Part shown: positions 15,261-18,355 of the stretch, piece by piece
Position numbering within the stretch: the first letter of the stretch is position 1
Layout: the number at the start of each line of letters is the position of its first letter
NCBI GenBank assembly: GCA_964569315.1
Contig: CAZMUZ010000075.1
Coordinates: forward strand, 1 to 18,355
Direction of reading: 5' to 3'
Length of the DNA stretch: 18,355 bases
Origin: CADEFF01 sp964569315
GTDB taxonomy: Bacteria; Pseudomonadota; Alphaproteobacteria; Dongiales; Dongiaceae
Made by a program: the position numbers and the translations under genes
The notes under the pieces: model-generated
The model's database searches: none
What the model saw: the letters and a program-made list of their open reading frames with translations, nothing else
What the model was told of the DNA's origin: nothing

Positions 15261-15926
15261 TCACGTCTGGCAACGGGCGAGCACGACCCCTTCGAGCACC
15301 GCGAGATAGTGGCAGCCGGCGGCGATCAATACCAGTAGGTGCCAGAGCGCGATGTGGAACGGAAGCCGGCGCCAGAGGAGGAAGACGACGCCGCCCGAAT
15401 AGAGCAGCCCGCCCGCGGCGAGGAGCCATAGGACATCTGTCCCGAGCCCGGCGAGATAGGGCGAGAGCCCGAGGAACTCGAGCCAGCCGAGCAGCAGATA
15501 GGCAAGGATACCCAGCCCCTCGAACCGCCGCGGGAAGACGAGCTTCGTCGCGAAGCCGAGACCGGCGATGAGCCAGACCAGGAGCGTGAGGAGGAGCGGC
15601 CGCGCCTCGCCCAGATGCGCGGCCGCGAACGGCGTATAGGTGCCGGCGATCAGCAGATAGATGACCGCATGATCGACGCGCCGCAGCCATTCGCGATGCG
15701 GCGAGGCGGCGCAGACATGATAGGCCGCCGAGCAGCCGAGCATCGCCAGCAAGGTCGCCAGGTAGAGGGCGATCGCCGCCTGGTGATGCGGGTCGCAATG
15801 GCGGGCGACGAGCGGAACCATCGCCAGCGACGCGGCGAGGCCCGCGGCGACGCCGACCCCATGCACCCAGCGATCGGCTCGCCGCTCGGCCGCCGCGAAG
15901 CGTCGAGGGCCGGCGGTGTCCGTCAT
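15261..15926 (-). CDS. Hemolysin III / PAQR-type membrane protein
   Basis: 221-residue integral membrane protein with seven apparent helices. Family features: ERRADRWVHGVG at 14-25; S66 and H70 in CSAAYH; RRVDHAVIYLLIAGTYTP at 82-99 with D85; and PFHIALWHLLVLIAAGCHYLAV at 189-210 with H191, H196 and H206. These are the conserved, probably metal-binding Ser/His/Asp positions of the HlyIII/YqfA/PAQR superfamily. Despite the name, most bacterial members have no proven lytic activity; roles in membrane-lipid homeostasis have been proposed. The gene lies between the helicase (79 bases upstream) and the amidase (33 bases downstream), all on the minus strand. The ribosome-binding site is weak. Confidence 0.92.
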   Translation of the reverse strand: MTDTAGPRRFAAAERRADRWVHGVGVAAGLAASLAMVPLVARHCDPHHQAAIALYLATLLAMLGCSAAYHVCAASPHREWLRRVDHAVIYLLIAGTYTPFAAAHLGEARPLLLTLLVWLIAGLGFATKLVFPRRFEGLGILAYLLLGWLEFLGLSPYLAGLGTDVLWLLAAGGLLYSGGVVFLLWRRLPFHIALWHLLVLIAAGCHYLAVLEGVVLARCQT

Positions 15927-16005
15927 GGCGAGACTTTAAACCGCGACGGAGCGGCCGCCGCAACCTCGGGGCAAGCCCGCGGCCCGGCGGTCGCGTCCGC
16001 CAGGC

Positions 16006-17715
<1,710 letters not shown>

Positions 17716-17913
17716 AGTAACTCTGCTTTCTTGGGTTGCACGGGCCCAGGCGATCGGCTCCGGCCGGACAGATCTCTGTCGGCTTGGCGGATGCCCCGCG
17801 TGATCTGGGCTTGGCAAAGGTGACGTGGAGGCCCGGAAGTGCGACCGATCCGCTTTCTGCGATCGACGCTCACGCGGCCGGGAGCCAGCGGCCGTTCGAA
17901 TGACGGCGCCGCT

Positions 17914-17942
17914 CATATGGGCGCTTTCGGGCCGGATGTCAA
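17914..17942 (-). promoter_or_regulatory. Candidate promoter of the helicase gene
   Basis: On the minus strand a perfect -35 hexamer TTGACA (17942-17937) is followed after 17 bases by CATATG (17919-17914); TATGAG two bases further on is an alternative -10. This predicts a start near 17905 and a leader of roughly 190 bases before the TTG at 17715. The -10 is poor, so the call rests mainly on the -35 and the position. Confidence 0.4.
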
Positions 17943-17975
17943 GGAAATCAACCGGATCGCGGCGGGAAATCGGCG

Positions 17976-18001
17976 GGAACCCTCGAGCCGGCGCGCGGGT
18001 T
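17976..18001 (+). promoter_or_regulatory. Candidate EcfG-type promoter for a plus-strand RNA
   Basis: GGAAC (17976-17980), 17 bases, then GGTT (17998-18001): the same spacing and the same -10 variant as the site at 13292. It faces away from the helicase promoter, with only 33 bases between the two, and points at a stretch that ends in an intrinsic terminator. One mismatch to the published CGTT element; chance is possible. Confidence 0.35.
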
Positions 18002-18007
18002 GATGGG

Positions 18008-18198
18008 GAATTCGGTCCCGTTTTGCAGCCGCGAGGCTGCCCGCTTCTTCGGGCGGTGCGGTTGGGGGCCGCGGGTATCGACGCCCCGTACTCCTCCCCG
18101 ATGCGGCTGCGCCTGGGCCGCCGGGGCCCTCCCTCGGGACGTGGATATCGACCTCCCTGTGAACTGGCCGGGACCCGGCGGGTCCCGGTCTTCTTTTG
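18008..18198 (+). ncRNA. Possible structured small RNA, unassigned family
   Basis: About 190 bases between an EcfG-like site and a strong terminator, without a credible ORF. It contains a perfect hairpin GCAGCC (18025-18030), GNRA-type loop GCGA, GGCTGC (18035-18040), then CCCG/CGGG around CTTCTT (18040-18053). GTCCCG at 18016-18021 can pair with CGGGAC at 18135-18140, closing the whole domain, or with CGGGAC at 18169-18174, competing with the terminator. I looked for marks of 4.5S RNA, tmRNA, RNase P and 6S RNA and found none. The 5' end is inferred. It could instead be an untranslated leader for the ORF at 18324. Confidence 0.3.
18168..18198 (+). terminator. Intrinsic terminator on the plus strand
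   Basis: Perfect 9-bp arms CCGGGACCC (18168-18176) and GGGTCCCGG (18180-18188) with a 3-base loop, followed directly by TCTTCTTTTG. On the plus strand this is a textbook Rho-independent terminator. No plus-strand protein gene precedes it, so it implies either an unannotated RNA upstream or an attenuator ahead of the ORF at 18324. Confidence 0.7.
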
Positions 18199-18312
18199 TC
18201 GATTCAAAGGGGCGTTTTGCCGATTTCGGCGCCGTTTTTGTTGATTCCGGGGGGCGTTTTTGTCGATTTCGGCGTCCCTTTTTGTCGATTTCGGCGTCCC
18301 TTTTTGTCGATT
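18194..18312 (+). repeat. Six T-rich tandem repeats, 21-22 bp period
   Basis: Six copies of a TTTTGTCGATT-like core have their first G at 18198, 18219, 18240, 18262, 18284 and 18306, a spacing of 21, 21, 22, 22 and 22 bases. Units at 18257-18278 and 18279-18300 are identical over 22 bases; the others differ by a few bases (for example TTTTGCCGATTTC and TTTTTGTTGATTCC). The T-tracts therefore recur every two helical turns on one face of the DNA. This fits transposase-binding repeats at an IS21-like element end, or iteron-type operator sites. There are no spacers, so it is not CRISPR. Confidence 0.85.
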
Positions 18313-18323
18313 CCGGGGGGGTC

Positions 18324-18355
18324 ATGGAAGCCATCGGCGTGAACGTGACGGCCAT
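18324..18355 (+). CDS. Start of an unidentified plus-strand ORF, cut by the window end
   Basis: An ATG at 18324 follows a G-run (18315-18321) that could act as a ribosome-binding site and opens MEAIGVNVTA before the window ends. Ten codons are too few to identify a family. Its position directly after the repeat array makes a transposase or a gene regulated through those repeats plausible, but this is inference. A minus-strand frame across the same bases is also open. Confidence 0.3.
   Translation, partial: MEAIGVNVTA

Larger units (their letters stand above)
17716..18355. other. 640-base gene-poor terminal region
   Basis: No complete gene is convincing here. From left to right: helicase leader (17716-about 17905), minus-strand promoter candidate (17914-17942), plus-strand EcfG-like site (17976-18001), a structured stretch with small hairpins (18025-18053), a plus-strand terminator (18168-18198), six T-rich repeats (18194-18312) and the first codons of a plus-strand ORF (18324 onward). 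Open frames through it on both strands are low-complexity Arg/Pro/Gly translations. Confidence 0.6.

Noticed and set aside
18008..18198. Known housekeeping RNA (4.5S, tmRNA, RNase P, 6S)
   Set aside because: None of the conserved sequence marks of these RNAs were found on either strand.
17825..18244. 139-codon plus-strand frame between helicase and repeats
   Set aside because: Arg-rich low-complexity translation without ribosome-binding site; it crosses the promoter candidates and the terminator hairpin.
18194..18312. CRISPR array
   Set aside because: The units are contiguous with no unique spacers and the repeat is only about 22 bp.
17948..18355. 135-codon minus-strand frame reading through the T-rich repeats (PPESTK-like repeats)
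   Set aside because: Its repetitive peptide is just the translation of the DNA repeats, the rest is Arg/Pro/Gly noise, and it runs over a terminator. A gene entering from outside the window cannot be fully excluded.

Overview
The window is GC-rich and densely coded. Most genes end in G/C third positions, start codons include GTG and TTG, and the gene content is typical of a free-living or soil alphaproteobacterium, perhaps a Rhodospirillales/Rhizobiales relative. That placement is an inference from protein style and from two EcfG-like GGAAC-N17-GGTT sites; no rRNA or tRNA gene is present to confirm it.

Bases 1-3688 (+) hold the end of a PotD-type solute-binding protein, two PotB/PotC-type permeases and a PotA-type ATPase: a polyamine/opine/carboxylate-type ABC importer. 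A strong intergenic stem-loop lies after the binding-protein gene. A hairpin at 3695-3724 separates this operon from the convergent genes that follow.

Bases 3751-6796 (-) encode a PaaK-type acyl-CoA ligase, a BadH-like SDR dehydrogenase and a BadI/MenB-like crotonase. A MaoC-type hydratase (6933-7367) is divergent from them, and a GcvA-type LysR regulator (7555-8514) follows it. Read together, these are a plausible CoA-linked route for opening an alicyclic ring: activate, hydrate, oxidise to a 2-keto-acyl-CoA, cleave. The divergent promoter region carries a cluster of CTAG palindromes that could be an operator.

Bases 8606-10281 (+) hold a BtpA/SgcQ-family barrel protein overlapping by 4 bases with a PfkB/FrlD-like sugar kinase, an apparently uncharacterised two-gene unit. 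A small unknown protein (10420-10626, +) and a small exported Tyr/Pro-rich protein (10676-10975, -) follow.

Bases 11409-14200 (+) pair a GH15 glucoamylase/trehalase-like hydrolase with a glucose 1-dehydrogenase-like SDR. The likely logic is release of glucose followed by its oxidation. The gap between them has an EcfG-like promoter candidate, hinting at stress control.

Bases 14214-17715 (-) hold an acetamidase/formamidase, a hemolysin III/PAQR-type membrane protein, and an RhlE-type DEAD-box helicase with a very histidine-rich, repeat-containing tail.

Bases 17716-18355 contain no convincing complete gene but are full of signals. They include a candidate helicase promoter giving a long leader, a back-to-back EcfG-like site, a structured stretch ending in a canonical + strand terminator (a possible novel small RNA), and six T-rich repeats of 21-22 bp immediately before an ORF that runs off the window. 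The repeats may be an insertion-sequence end or iteron-like binding sites.
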